Source of the DNA: an uncultured Arenicella sp.
GTDB taxonomy: Bacteria > Pseudomonadota > Gammaproteobacteria > Arenicellales > Arenicellaceae
Direction of reading: 5' to 3'
Length of the DNA stretch: 42,909 nucleotides
Assembly: GCA_937973905.1 (NCBI GenBank)
Contig: CALJJR010000123.1
Span: 1-42,909, forward strand
The notes below the pieces were generated by a model. It searched no databases and was not told the DNA's origin. It saw only the letters and a list, made by a program, of their open reading frames with translations. How positions within the stretch are numbered: the stretch's first letter is position 1; each line of letters begins with the position of its first letter. Of the stretch, positions 25,847 through 33,305 are shown in pieces. The position numbers were made by a program, and so were the translations under genes.

Positions 25847-26695
25847 CTAACTCGACTCGACCAATTGGAAGGCCTTGAGGAACTCAACCTCAATAAGTTT
25901 AATGCGAGGGAAGCCCGTACCAGGATCATCGTCGACGATCGACCATGTGTGCTTAGTCTTGGCCATCATCCGTTCGTTTTGTTGATTAAAGCCAAGCCAA
26001 TCAAGCACAAATATTGCCTTACTAACTTCGCCATCTGCCTGCTTCCACTCAAAGCTCTCAAGGTCGTGACGCGCGCCTTTTACCGACGAAGCAGATCCAT
26101 ACAGCCATGCTTCAAGTTCAGCAAAGGAGCGCACAGCACCGTGGCCAAACTCCATAGCAAAGTCGTCGGCGACAATATCCCTAAACAACTCAGCATCTTT
26201 GCTGGGTGATTCCACCAGAGTATGCCAGCGGTGATTCACGCTCAGCAACCTGCTCGCTTCTGGTGGCATAAACTTACCGGCGATATCGGTCGTTAAAGAA
26301 GATAGCATTACGCGCTCTATTGGCGGAAGCAATGTAGGCTCAGCACCAAACTCGATACGAGCACTGGCAGCAAAAACCTCTCCAGTGACCTCATCTAGCA
26401 GATTGCATTTAGCATCGACATACGCCCCAACAATTCCGTCATTCGGAAAGGCAATCTGATTTAGATAAGAACCATCAATTCGTAGCGATGAGTTGCTGTT
26501 CAAGTAATCAACGTAATCAATCGCACTACCAGCAAGTTCCCTGCCATCCAAGCGTAAACTAAATCCCTCATCCAAAAGACCCGATAAGCCTGCCTCCGTC
26601 ACTGTAGGCAAGCCGCTTAATGCAAACCATCTTTGCACCTGAGCGAGCTGTGCTTGCTCTAGATAGCTATCGTTAATTTGCTGGTCAGAATACAC
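25847..26695 (-). CDS. Cytoplasmic tandem NTF2-like (SnoaL-like) protein, copy 2
   Basis: A 282-residue protein with no signal peptide. Two regions show the NTF2-like pattern: residues about 10-130 (QVQRWFALSGLPTV opening) and about 150-275 (VNHRWHTLVESPSKDAELFRDIVADD). It starts at GTG 26695 with TTAGG eight bases upstream. It is second in an operon with the epoxide-hydrolase-like gene (43-base gap) and converges on BVMO2. SnoaL-type folds include epoxide hydrolases, isomerases and cyclases, so a role near the epoxide or lactone step is possible. No specific reaction can be read. Confidence 0.68.
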   Translation of the reverse strand: MYSDQQINDSYLEQAQLAQVQRWFALSGLPTVTEAGLSGLLDEGFSLRLDGRELAGSAIDYVDYLNSNSSLRIDGSYLNQIAFPNDGIVGAYVDAKCNLLDEVTGEVFAASARIEFGAEPTLLPPIERVMLSSLTTDIAGKFMPPEASRLLSVNHRWHTLVESPSKDAELFRDIVADDFAMEFGHGAVRSFAELEAWLYGSASSVKGARHDLESFEWKQADGEVSKAIFVLDWLGFNQQNERMMAKTKHTWSIVDDDPGTGFPRIKLIEVEFLKAFQLVESS

Positions 26696-26738
26696 AGCAT
26701 CAACCTAAGACTACCAACCTGTAGAACACAAGCCTTGC

Positions 26739-27728
26739 TTACTTTTCTTCCGAGCTAACAAAAGCCTTAATATGATCCGTAACTATTGCTGAATGCTCTA
26801 GCTGAACCAAATGCCCTGCGTTCTCAATGATCTCCACATGCAGATCATCGACATATTTCTTAATTTCTTCGAAGGTGTCTTTAACGAAAGCAGCTTCACC
26901 ATCGGACCAGAGCAGCAGAGATGGCACTTCGACTCTCTCCTCTTTGCTAGGCCAGTAATCGTCTTCGGTGATTTTTTCTGCATCAGGAATATTGGCGCGA
27001 TACCAATTGATACCACCTCGAATAGCCCCTTTTTCATTCCATGCTGCGAAATATCGGTCTTTAAATGCATCATCAATGGCACCTGATTCATGCAGCGTAT
27101 TAAAGCCAAAGCCCCAAACGGAGGCTGCACCGTTATCAACCAAAACTTTCTCGAACTCCGCAGATTTTAAACGCGGTATGTATACTGAAGCTGCTTGCTG
27201 AGTCTCGTTCTCAGCCATCATTTTTAAGAACACGTTGTACGGTGGCGCATTGATCGCAACCAGTTTAGCGACCTGTTCGGGGTGCTTTTGCGCAACCGTC
27301 CAGGCCAGTGTTGCCCCCCAATCATGACCAACGAGTATCACTTTTTGGTCTGCAAAATTCGCTGCCATGAACGCACTGACATCAGCAACCAAATTTCTAA
27401 TATCGTAGGCACTGATGTCGGCAGGTTTATCGCTACGTGGGTAGCCACGATTGTCGAGTGCAACCACTTTATTCGAATTACTAAGGGGTTCCATTACCGG
27501 TAGCCAAGTTTCGCTATCAAAGGGGAAACCATGCAAAAAGAGTATCGGCTGCCCTTCTCCTTTTTCTAGATAGTGAAAATTCAGGCCGTTCATCTCAATC
27601 ACTTTTGAGGTATACCCTTGCTCCTCAAGTACAGATGGTGGAGAACTAACAACAGGTGCCACAAAGCCTAGTAGTAGAAGAGAAGAAACAAAAAGGTGTA
27701 TTAAGGGTTTAGTTGATAACATGCGCAT
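26739..27728 (-). CDS. Exported alpha/beta hydrolase, epoxide hydrolase-like
   Basis: About 329 residues from the ATG at 27728. A longer frame from 27773 would run through operator 27737-27762, so it is rejected. A signal peptide follows (MRMLSTKPLIHLF, hydrophobic core, VVSS). Catalytic features: HGFP oxyanion, nucleophile Asp in VGHDWGA, INWYRANIP as in epoxide hydrolases, LLWSDGEAAF near the charge-relay acid, and NAGHL for the His. The Asp nucleophile points to epoxide hydrolase or dehalogenase chemistry rather than a serine esterase. It heads the operon with SnoaL-like copy 2. A related protein with a frameshifted tail lies at 30655-31690. Confidence 0.85.
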   Translation of the reverse strand: MRMLSTKPLIHLFVSSLLLLGFVAPVVSSPPSVLEEQGYTSKVIEMNGLNFHYLEKGEGQPILFLHGFPFDSETWLPVMEPLSNSNKVVALDNRGYPRSDKPADISAYDIRNLVADVSAFMAANFADQKVILVGHDWGATLAWTVAQKHPEQVAKLVAINAPPYNVFLKMMAENETQQAASVYIPRLKSAEFEKVLVDNGAASVWGFGFNTLHESGAIDDAFKDRYFAAWNEKGAIRGGINWYRANIPDAEKITEDDYWPSKEERVEVPSLLLWSDGEAAFVKDTFEEIKKYVDDLHVEIIENAGHLVQLEHSAIVTDHIKAFVSSEEK

Positions 27729-27736
27729 TTCTAATT

Positions 27737-27762
27737 TATATGAAATAAATATGTTTCGTATA
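27737..27762. promoter_or_regulatory. Palindromic operator, copy 9 of 9 (epoxide-hydrolase-like promoter)
   Basis: TATATGAAAT, spacer AAATAT, GTTTCGTATA. The right arm read in reverse (TATACGAAAC) is near consensus. It ends 9 bases from the ATG at 27728, so it must overlap the core promoter or the very short leader. It is the rightmost copy and marks the apparent edge of the regulon. Confidence 0.72.
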
Positions 27763-28043
27763 ATAATACACATTCATAGATTTGTGTGAGCTCATTTTCA
27801 CTGGCGGGGTAGCTACTAAAGTACATGCCAAAGGCCTTTTTACTACCATCGTAAGTCGAGTTAACCCTCTACATCCATCAATTGGTCAGACCCGATTCAA
27901 CAATTCATTTCTGAGCCATTGCACCTTGAGTTCCCTACGTACTCCAATTCCTTCTCTATGAGCATATCGTTTTAGAATACCTCCGAAGAAAGGGATAGCC
28001 CGTTAAATTCGGGAAAGAAGTGTTAATTTAGAAGAAAGTAACT
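27763..28043. other. Intergenic region at the right edge of the catabolic cluster
   Basis: About 280 bases without a gene. It contains TGGTCAGACC at 27883-27892, a core resembling GntR/FadR-type sites. A short minus-strand stretch could encode about 38 residues rich in Arg (27890-28000) but has no start and no recognisable family, so it may be debris from an older gene. Confidence 0.35.
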
Positions 28044-29183
28044 CTAGATAAATCCGTCAATCAATACACCTACATCTTCGTCACTGGTATACAAATGAGG
28101 TGATAAGCGAATTCCATATTGTCGAGCGTCGAAGATGATTTTTTTGTCTTTTAGCGCCTGTTCAACTTTCTCAGAATCAGGGAATTTGAGCACCAAAGTT
28201 CCGCCTTTTTTATCCAGATCTAAGGGCGATGCAATACAGTCTTCAGGGAGTTTATCCATGATTTTCTGAGACAGCCGTTGGTTATGTTGGAGTAATGTTT
28301 CAACGCCGATCTTTGCAATCGTTTCTATGCTATTGCGCGCTACAACGTAGGGAATTACAGATGGGGTCCCACCCCAGAAACGAGCGGTTGAGTCTGCATA
28401 GGCGAAATTATTGATATCAAATTCGAATGGATTTTTGTGCGAAAACCAACCTACATCGATAGGGTTTAGTTCCTCGATAAGATCTTTATCTACCCAGAGA
28501 AATCCTGCTCCCGGACCACCGCATAACCATTTAATGCAAGACCCAATGACAATGTCGGCATTGAACGCTTGGAAATCGATAGGAACGATTCCAACGGATT
28601 GAGCGATATCCACAATACTCATGATTCCGCGGTCTCGACAGATTTCATTGATGCTTTGAACCGGAATTCGCTTATTAGTGTTGTAATGAACGTGAGTAAT
28701 AAAGGCGCTGTGGATATCGCTCGTTAATGCTGCTTCCCACACTTCGAGTGACTGTAGGTCTTCTCCTTTTGGTATCAACCGCACTTGCAAACCTAATCGT
28801 CTCGCTTGCTGGAGCACGAAACCAGCCGAGGGAAAATCACTTTCTGTGGCCAAAATAGTATTACGCTTATTCGACTCAGGCAGGCTCTGAATCACCTTCG
28901 ACAAGCCACTAGAAACATTCACCTGAGGGCAAAATTGTTCGGGGCTCGAATTTAATAAGTTGGCCAAAGCACGGTTAAAAAGCTCAATTTCGTCCAACCA
29001 TACTGGCCAAATCTCTTCGCCACCCGATTGCCAATGCCTGAAGTAGTTGTCTTTCAGAAACGCGTCTGAGCTGATTGGCATCAAACCGATTGAATGTGTT
29101 AAAAAGTAGTGGCCTTGGCTTGGTTTGTGAAATGAGTTTGCGACGGGCTCTAGGGGGTTAGATTTGGCTCGAATAGTTGACAT
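28044..29183 (-). CDS. Class V aminotransferase-fold PLP enzyme
   Basis: About 379 residues from the ATG at 29183. The upstream TTG at 29213 is less likely. Fold type I, class V (cysteine desulfurase/kynureninase/isopenicillin epimerase superfamily). PLP contacts visible are VDIAQSVG (Asp to the pyridine nitrogen) and the Schiff-base Lys in CIKWLCGGPGAGFLWV, with FWGGTPSV near the C-terminal domain. It lies 30 bases downstream of the PrnB-like gene, so the two form a tight operon. Reaction type is not fixed by sequence: epimerase, lyase, transaminase or kynureninase-like hydrolysis all fit. No cluster operator is present, so it is probably regulated separately. Confidence 0.85.
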   Translation of the reverse strand: MSTIRAKSNPLEPVANSFHKPSQGHYFLTHSIGLMPISSDAFLKDNYFRHWQSGGEEIWPVWLDEIELFNRALANLLNSSPEQFCPQVNVSSGLSKVIQSLPESNKRNTILATESDFPSAGFVLQQARRLGLQVRLIPKGEDLQSLEVWEAALTSDIHSAFITHVHYNTNKRIPVQSINEICRDRGIMSIVDIAQSVGIVPIDFQAFNADIVIGSCIKWLCGGPGAGFLWVDKDLIEELNPIDVGWFSHKNPFEFDINNFAYADSTARFWGGTPSVIPYVVARNSIETIAKIGVETLLQHNQRLSQKIMDKLPEDCIASPLDLDKKGGTLVLKFPDSEKVEQALKDKKIIFDARQYGIRLSPHLYTSDEDVGVLIDGFI

Positions 29184-29213
29184 TGTAGGCTTCTTTAATT
29201 TTACAGATCGCAA

Positions 29214-30395
29214 CTAATTTAGACTTGAACGCAGTGAACTCAGATCGGCATGACGACTGCCAATATCAGGGACATCTACGGCTGCACGCAAATCACAAAG
29301 ACGTTTTAATGCCTTCAACATGACAGCCAAAGGCGGGCCACTGGCTGTTAAGTCTGTCTTCTCTGCCAAGCCTGAACTTTCAGCGGGTTGTTCGATAAAT
29401 TTTTCAATCAACATGTGATGGTGTTGCAAGGCCGTATCGCCATGAGCTTCACATACTTTAATAAAGGCCGCTAAGTTTTTTTGATACCACTCTTGATCTT
29501 GCTCGCCTGCAGCTAAGCTTGCTAGAAAATGATCCATTATGCTGGTGCACCTCATACAATCTCTTAGGACTAGCTGATCTTCAGGCCGCATAAATAAAAA
29601 CTTATCCACTAGTAGTTGTGAGTAATAGGCGTCATCGGCGCGACACAGACCGAGTAACAGATCGATCGTATTGATTCCAGAAAAGTCTCCCGCATTGGCC
29701 CCGCGATACTCTTTCATACCCACGCTATGTGGTTTGTAGTACGGTCGAACATTGAAAAAGAAACGTTGAGGATCAAGCTCATCGAACAACGCCTGATTGT
29801 TCTCAGTCACTTCTATCAACGACCGTCTTGCAGCGAGCAATAAGTCGTACGTCACCGGGTGAGAGATACCTAAGGGTAGGATATGACGAAGCGCTTCAGC
29901 CGCCCTTATGAAGGAGAAGACGCCGCGGGTGTTGTACTCAATAAACAACTGCTCGTCAGGCAAGTTCGTAAACGTTTTATGCTTGCCTTGAATTGCCATG
30001 TTATGGGTTTCTAAATGAGCTGAGGCGAAGCGTGGCACCACACCCAGAGAAGCCCCCAACTGCAACGAGAGAGCAGACGATGCAAATAGATATGGCCTCA
30101 GTTTCGATGAAGGTGATTGCGCAATCTCATGGCGTCGGCAAGCCGCCATAAAAAAACCAACGTTGCCCAACAGATTGAAACCTTGTTCAAACCCTTCGTC
30201 GGTATTACCTTCCTTAAGCAGCGCTGAAATAAAACCATCACCTTGCCTTATTAGCTGCTCTTTTAAATCGTCGCCAACCATCGTCACCTGGTCGGGGTCG
30301 TCTAACTCGAAATAAAGCTCCTCAAGCTCCGTGTTGATCTCTCGAAACTCATGCCGAACCCAGTGATCAAGTTTCGAGGTATTGCTTTGAGTCAT
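29214..30395 (-). CDS. PrnB-like haem protein (DUF1864; tryptophan/indoleamine dioxygenase superfamily)
   Basis: A 393-residue protein from ATG 30395, which has GGGTG five bases upstream. A GTG at 30488 would add 31 residues. The central block KEYRGANAGDFSGINTIDL, then LLGLCRADD and VDKFLFMRPEDQ, matches my memory of the DUF1864 family that includes PrnB (monodechloroaminopyrrolnitrin synthase), a haem enzyme related to tryptophan dioxygenase. A triple His run (325-327, ALQHHHMLIEKF) lies where the axial haem His is expected. PrnB rearranges an indole in pyrrolnitrin synthesis. No halogenase is visible here, so another substrate is likely. Family assignment is from pattern memory. Confidence 0.68.
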   Translation of the reverse strand: MTQSNTSKLDHWVRHEFREINTELEELYFELDDPDQVTMVGDDLKEQLIRQGDGFISALLKEGNTDEGFEQGFNLLGNVGFFMAACRRHEIAQSPSSKLRPYLFASSALSLQLGASLGVVPRFASAHLETHNMAIQGKHKTFTNLPDEQLFIEYNTRGVFSFIRAAEALRHILPLGISHPVTYDLLLAARRSLIEVTENNQALFDELDPQRFFFNVRPYYKPHSVGMKEYRGANAGDFSGINTIDLLLGLCRADDAYYSQLLVDKFLFMRPEDQLVLRDCMRCTSIMDHFLASLAAGEQDQEWYQKNLAAFIKVCEAHGDTALQHHHMLIEKFIEQPAESSGLAEKTDLTASGPPLAVMLKALKRLCDLRAAVDVPDIGSRHADLSSLRSSLN

Positions 30396-30654
30396 ATTTG
30401 CACCCGGTACTCTCCGGTTTAATGATTGTTTTGTGTTAGAAGTATGCCCTAGTGAATCGATTGCCAACTCGCGTTTCTTACCCAGCACCTTCGCCGTGTT
30501 GGTGAAGCGTTCATAGGTCAGCGTGAAACACGCTCATGTGTAGGTTAATGGGAAACGTCATCCATGTCATAACATTAATTTCGCTGAACAGATCAAACCC
30601 TGATTTCTCGACGAGCTTTCGGCTAAGGGACCAAAATGGGGTGAGAACCTATTC

Positions 30655-31690
30655 TCATTGCTCAATAGGCGTATTTCGTTGTATGTGAGCACGAATCTTT
30701 GCCGTAACCCTCGCATGTTCGCTCACATGCGGCCAAGTGGCCTGCGCCGGGCACTTTCAATGTGTCGAGCTGATCGCTGATTGATCGTAGTCGCTCGACT
30801 CCGGCTTGGGTCACGATTGGATCTTCACTGCCCCAGATAAATAAAGCCGGAACCGTTACCCGAGTACCGCGCCTTGGGTAGTAGTCACCATCCTCAATGT
30901 CTTCAGGGCGAGGAAGATTGGCGCGATACCAATTGATATGTGCGTTGATGCGTTTCGGATCACTGGTTGCGGTTCGAAACAGCTCGCCCTCTTCTTTCCT
31001 TAGCTTGCCTGCTTCAACTAACGGTTGGTAAGCGCCCGAGTAAATTTGCCGACTGATGCGCAGCACCAATAATAAGAATGGGGAGGCACTCTTAAAACGT
31101 TCGACATAGGCGCCGACCTTTCGATGTTCTTCGTCGGTTTGCAGTAAATCCAAAATCACACTGTGTGGAATGGCACCGGTACCGGTCACTGAGTGTAGGC
31201 GGTGTGGGTGACTCTGTGCGAAGGCGTAAGCTAAGCCAGACCCCCAATCATGCCCAACCAAATGAACCTTATCGGCGCCAAGATGATCAAGTAGCGCAAT
31301 TAAGTGCTTCACCATCGGCTCCAGACGATATGCATCAACGTCTTGCGGTGCATCCGAGCGCCCCGCGCCGAGACCATCTATGGCGATTACACGATGGTCT
31401 GCTTTGAATGCATCCATTTGGCGAATATGGGAATACCAAAACGACGGAAAACCGTGCAAGAAAAGAACAATTTCACCCTCTCCTGCCTCAACGTAGTGAA
31501 GCTGAAGACCTCTATGCTCAAAGTACGCTTCCTTGTATTGCGCCGAGTTTACGTTCTGTGCGTTCGCGTAGGAAATGGCGGGATCAGTGGTCTCTCGGTC
31601 TACTGATACTGGTATCCATGTCCACGCTGCCACTACTGAAACGATTAGCAGCAGAATGACCACTAACACAAGAAGTATACGTTTTAGCAT
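30655..31690 (-). CDS. Epoxide hydrolase-like alpha/beta hydrolase with probable frameshifted C-terminus
   Basis: An N-terminal membrane anchor or signal (LKRILLVLVVILLLIVSVVA) is followed by an alpha/beta hydrolase domain: HGFPSFWY, nucleophile Asp in VGHDWGS, NWYRANLP, acid in WGSEDPIV and His in GAGHLAACE. As it stands the frame ends at 30662 with an odd tail (CEGYGKDSCSHTTKYAY). One base fewer in the CCC run at 30708-30710 restores a family-like helix (EVTAKIRAHIQRNTPIEQ) ending at 30655. All catalytic residues lie before the shift, so activity may remain. It is about 260 bases upstream of the PrnB-like gene on the same strand. Related to the gene at 26739-27728. Confidence 0.78.
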
Positions 31691-31817
31691 CGAGCACCTA
31701 ATCCAGAGGTTTGATATTTTGCCAGCAACATGCGTAACGATTTATTAGTCAACCGAGAGATTTGAGTTGAGGTTAACATTTTTCGCGTAACCTCCCACGG
31801 TATCGGAAACAACGCAA

Positions 31818-32030
31818 ATGAGGGATTGGAGAACCAATACGAACAAATTATCCAAAATTGCACTAAATGGCCATAAAGTGATAGTTTCGAAAGATGAATT
31901 TGCTCAGATCAAGATACGGCTCTATCTGTCGGCTTATTATGTGGCTCGATCTTTAGGTGTTTCTAGATCCAGTTTTTACAACTTGCTAAAAAATTCTTGT
32001 CAGGACGAACCCGAAGCAAATCCAGAGTAA
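31818..32030 (+). CDS. Small helix-turn-helix protein
   Basis: A 70-residue basic protein, starting at ATG 31818 with GGAA ten bases upstream. Residues about 40-58 (YYVARSLGVSRSSFYNLLK) form a good helix-turn-helix. No other domain fits in this length, so it may be a small DNA-binding protein or the truncated N-terminal domain of a larger regulator. It stops 50 bases before the aminotransferase start on the same strand and may be cotranscribed. I do not recognise the family. Confidence 0.5.
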   Translation: MRDWRTNTNKLSKIALNGHKVIVSKDEFAQIKIRLYLSAYYVARSLGVSRSSFYNLLKNSCQDEPEANPE

Positions 32031-32079
32031 CCGATTGCTCCACCAACTAGGAGAACGCGCGACGCCCGCGCTTACCACT

Positions 32080-33219
32080 ATGCGAAAATTTGCGCTCGAG
32101 ACATATTTTTCAAAATGGGAATTCAGTGCCCAACATCATATGACCGCTTCTGATGCGCAAAGCATGACCGTGGCTGAACTGTTAACCCTTGCTGATAAAC
32201 CGCAAAACAGCCTTGCTGACTTGCACTTGGGCTATACGCAAACATGGGGTGCACCCAGTCTTCGCGAAGCCATCTCTAAAACCTATGACAGGCTAAGTGC
32301 TGAGAATATCCTGTGCTTCGCGGGCGCTGAAGAGGGTGTCTACGCAGCCATGCGTGTACTGCTTGAGAAAGATGATCACGCCATTGTTGTCGTGCCAAAT
32401 TATCAGGCGGCGGAGACACTGCCTCTGGAAATCTGCGATGTGACAGGCGTACGACTGAACGCCGAAGATAATTGGCAGCTAGACTTAAACGATATTCGGC
32501 AAGCGATTCGCCCCAACACAAAATTGGTTTCGGTCTGCTTCCCCAACAACCCAACCGGCAAGATCATACCTGCTGACGACTACGCAGAACTGATCGAGTT
32601 GTGTCGAGAACACGGGCTCTATCTTTTTAATGATGAAGTCTATCGGCTCGTGGAGTTAGACGAGAGCAAGCGCATTAATCAGGCCGCTGATGCCTATGAA
32701 AGAGGTCTGTCGCTCAATGTGATGTCTAAGGCCTATGGTTTACCTGGTTTGCGAGTGGGCTGGATTGCCACACAAGATAAGGATGTGCTGCAAAAACTTG
32801 AGCGCTACAAACACTATCTTTCTATCTGCAATTCAGCGCCGAGCGAACTTCTGGCCGAGATCGCTCTGGGCGTGCGCGAGAAATTGTTGCAGCGTAACCG
32901 CGACCTGATGGCCAGTAATATTAAGAAACTAGATACGTTTTTTGCCGACTATCGCGATCTCTTTGAATGGCAACACCCAGATGGCAGTTGCATTGCATTT
33001 CCAAAATTCACCGGGCGCGGTGGCGTCGAAGAATTTTGCAGCCAACTGGTTGAACAAAGCGGCGTATTATTATTACCCGCTTCGGTGTACTGGTCAGAAC
33101 TGATGGACACACCAAAAGACCGATTTCGAATTGGATTTGGGCGTGCGAATATGGATGCAGGCCTAGCCGCGTTTCGAGAATTCATGCAAGAACACAGCGA
33201 CAATTTGCGCGCACAGTGA
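32080..33219 (+). CDS. Class I/II pyridoxal-phosphate aminotransferase
   Basis: About 379 residues from ATG 32080. An upstream TTG at 32035 would add 15 residues without family character, and AGGAG at 32049 lies between the two, so the start is not certain. Fold type I, class I/II: CFPNNPTGK (PLP ring contact), FNDEVYRLVE (Asp to the pyridine), the Schiff-base Lys in VMSKAYGLPGLRVGW, and RIGFGR as the carboxylate-binding Arg. It transfers an amino group between an amino acid and a 2-oxo acid. The substrate is not readable. Neighbouring PLP and PrnB-like genes on the other strand suggest an amino-acid-derived pathway, but no shared operon exists. Confidence 0.88.
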   Translation: MRKFALETYFSKWEFSAQHHMTASDAQSMTVAELLTLADKPQNSLADLHLGYTQTWGAPSLREAISKTYDRLSAENILCFAGAEEGVYAAMRVLLEKDDHAIVVVPNYQAAETLPLEICDVTGVRLNAEDNWQLDLNDIRQAIRPNTKLVSVCFPNNPTGKIIPADDYAELIELCREHGLYLFNDEVYRLVELDESKRINQAADAYERGLSLNVMSKAYGLPGLRVGWIATQDKDVLQKLERYKHYLSICNSAPSELLAEIALGVREKLLQRNRDLMASNIKKLDTFFADYRDLFEWQHPDGSCIAFPKFTGRGGVEEFCSQLVEQSGVLLLPASVYWSELMDTPKDRFRIGFGRANMDAGLAAFREFMQEHSDNLRAQ

Positions 33220-33305
33220 GAACAATTGACTTAACAACAATATTCGGCTGATCGAGCAAAGCGCTGGCAACGAGTCAAGCAGCTCTAGAACAGTAGCGCA
33301 TCCTT

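Noticed and set aside
27890-28010. Minus-strand Arg-rich peptide of about 38 residues in the intergenic region
   Set aside because: It has no start codon, no recognisable family and no ribosome site. It may be debris, but cannot be supported as a gene.
4121-30395. Idea that the window encodes a kynurenine pathway (PrnB-like dioxygenase, PLP enzyme, ACMSD-like amidohydrolase)
   Set aside because: The amidohydrolase is exported, lies 23 kb away and belongs to a different regulon. No kynurenine monooxygenase or 3-hydroxyanthranilate dioxygenase is present.
30520-30534. Hairpin AGCGTG-AAA-CACGCT upstream of the PrnB-like gene
   Set aside because: It is only 6 bp long, has no T-run and could occur by chance. 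Not called as a terminator or operator.
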